A stretch of 64,000 bases of DNA. Source: an uncultured Bacteroidota bacterium (lineage in GTDB: Bacteria > Bacteroidota > Bacteroidia > Chitinophagales > Chitinophagaceae). Made by a program: the position numbers and the translations under genes. The stretch covers positions 32,313-96,312 of the forward strand of contig CAIYUO010000085.1 in the NCBI GenBank assembly GCA_903929425.1, given 5' to 3'. The notes beneath the pieces are model-generated. The model was not told the DNA's origin and made no database searches. It worked only from the letters and a program-made list of their open reading frames with translations. Shown here one piece after another: positions 63,626-64,000 of this stretch; the first letter of the stretch is position 1; the number at the start of each line of letters is the position of its first letter.

Positions 63626-64000
63626 CTATTTGTAGTTTGCTGCGAAACTTTGAGTTAAAGTAAATCCAGACTCATCGATACCATATGTAATACCATCGAT
63701 TCTTGTAGTGAATACGTTGTACATAATGATTGCGACAGCTGAAGTACCAATACCTAATGCAGTATTATACAAGGCCTCAGAAATACCTTGAGATAATTCA
63801 CGAGCAGCTTCACCACCACCTTCTTCACCTAATTTAGAGAAAGAACGAATCATACCTAATACCGTTCCGAACAATCCTAATAAAGTTGCTACTGATGCGA
63901 TCGTTGATAAGAATACTAAGTTCTTTTCTAACATTGGTAATTCCAATGCAGTTGCTTCTTCAATTTCTTTTTGAATATTTAATACTTTTTGATCTGTATC
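63626..64000 (-). CDS. ExbB/MotA/TolQ-type proton channel, N-terminus outside window
   Basis: The visible C-terminal 124 residues read openly to the right edge, so the gene starts beyond it. They include LEKNLVFLSTIASVATLLGLFGTVLGMI (first part of the conserved MotA_TolQ_ExbB helix, pieces shown) and GISEALYNTALGIGTSAVAIIMYN. Forms the proton channel with the two downstream ExbD proteins. Confidence 0.93.
   Translation of the reverse strand, partial: DTDQKVLNIQKEIEEATALELPMLEKNLVFLSTIASVATLLGLFGTVLGMIRSFSKLGEEGGGEAARELSQGISEALYNTALGIGTSAVAIIMYNVFTTRIDGITYGIDESGFTLTQSFAANYK

Overview
The window is AT-rich and densely coded. Its genes point to Bacteroidota, most likely the Chitinophagaceae/Sphingobacteriales side. 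The pointers are SusC/SusD, a GldF/GldG-type ABC module, a group II GGGP synthase (PcrB-like), a cysteine-poor TraR/DksA protein, class II ribonucleotide reductase, the acpP-fabF-rnc order, paired ExbD genes and promoter boxes of the Bacteroidota form TAnnTTTG. No rRNA, tRNA, transposase, phage gene or CRISPR array was seen.

Layout. 1-5135: a truncated GMC flavoprotein, an unusual 555-bp intergenic region carrying two related, oppositely oriented, multi-stem hairpin elements, and nrdJ. 5461-31494: mostly housekeeping genes. These are GGGP synthase, a LytS/LytR-type two-component pair, dxs, scpA, an EamA exporter, frr, an N-terminal transketolase half, rbfA with a LolC/FtsX-like permease, an MsbA-like ABC exporter, lspA-ileS-dksA-like, terC, a fused GldF-GldG protein, iscS-iscU-iscA, methylmalonyl-CoA epimerase, acpP-fabF-rnc and a YcxB-like protein. 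31650-36739: a sucrose cassette (MFS transporter, fructokinase, amylosucrase) and a secreted unknown. 36768-59927: a polysaccharide-utilisation-like locus. 59951-64000: mnmE and the tonB-exbD-exbD-exbB energy-coupling operon, cut by the window end.

How the accessory genes may work together. The minus-strand locus reads susC, susD, a strong terminator, then three lipoproteins of about 1100 residues built from FG-GAP/VCBS propellers around an ASPIC/UnbV domain. After these come a secreted GH65 glycosidase, a small unknown, a vanadium-haloperoxidase-like lipoprotein and an outer-membrane barrel. A LacI-type regulator with a perfect palindromic operator, and a HAD protein of the beta-phosphoglucomutase type, are divergent from susC. 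TonB/ExbB/ExbD next door could energise the SusC porter. With the sucrose cassette this suggests alpha-glucoside scavenging, but the substrate is inferred.

Most unusual items: the paired hairpin elements (1328-1714), whose loops are conserved while the stems differ in sequence yet stay self-complementary; an isoleucyl-tRNA synthetase whose HIGH signature reads GIHH; the GldF-GldG fusion; the VCBS/haloperoxidase locus; and several -7 boxes sitting only 3-6 nt before the ATG, suggesting leaderless mRNAs.
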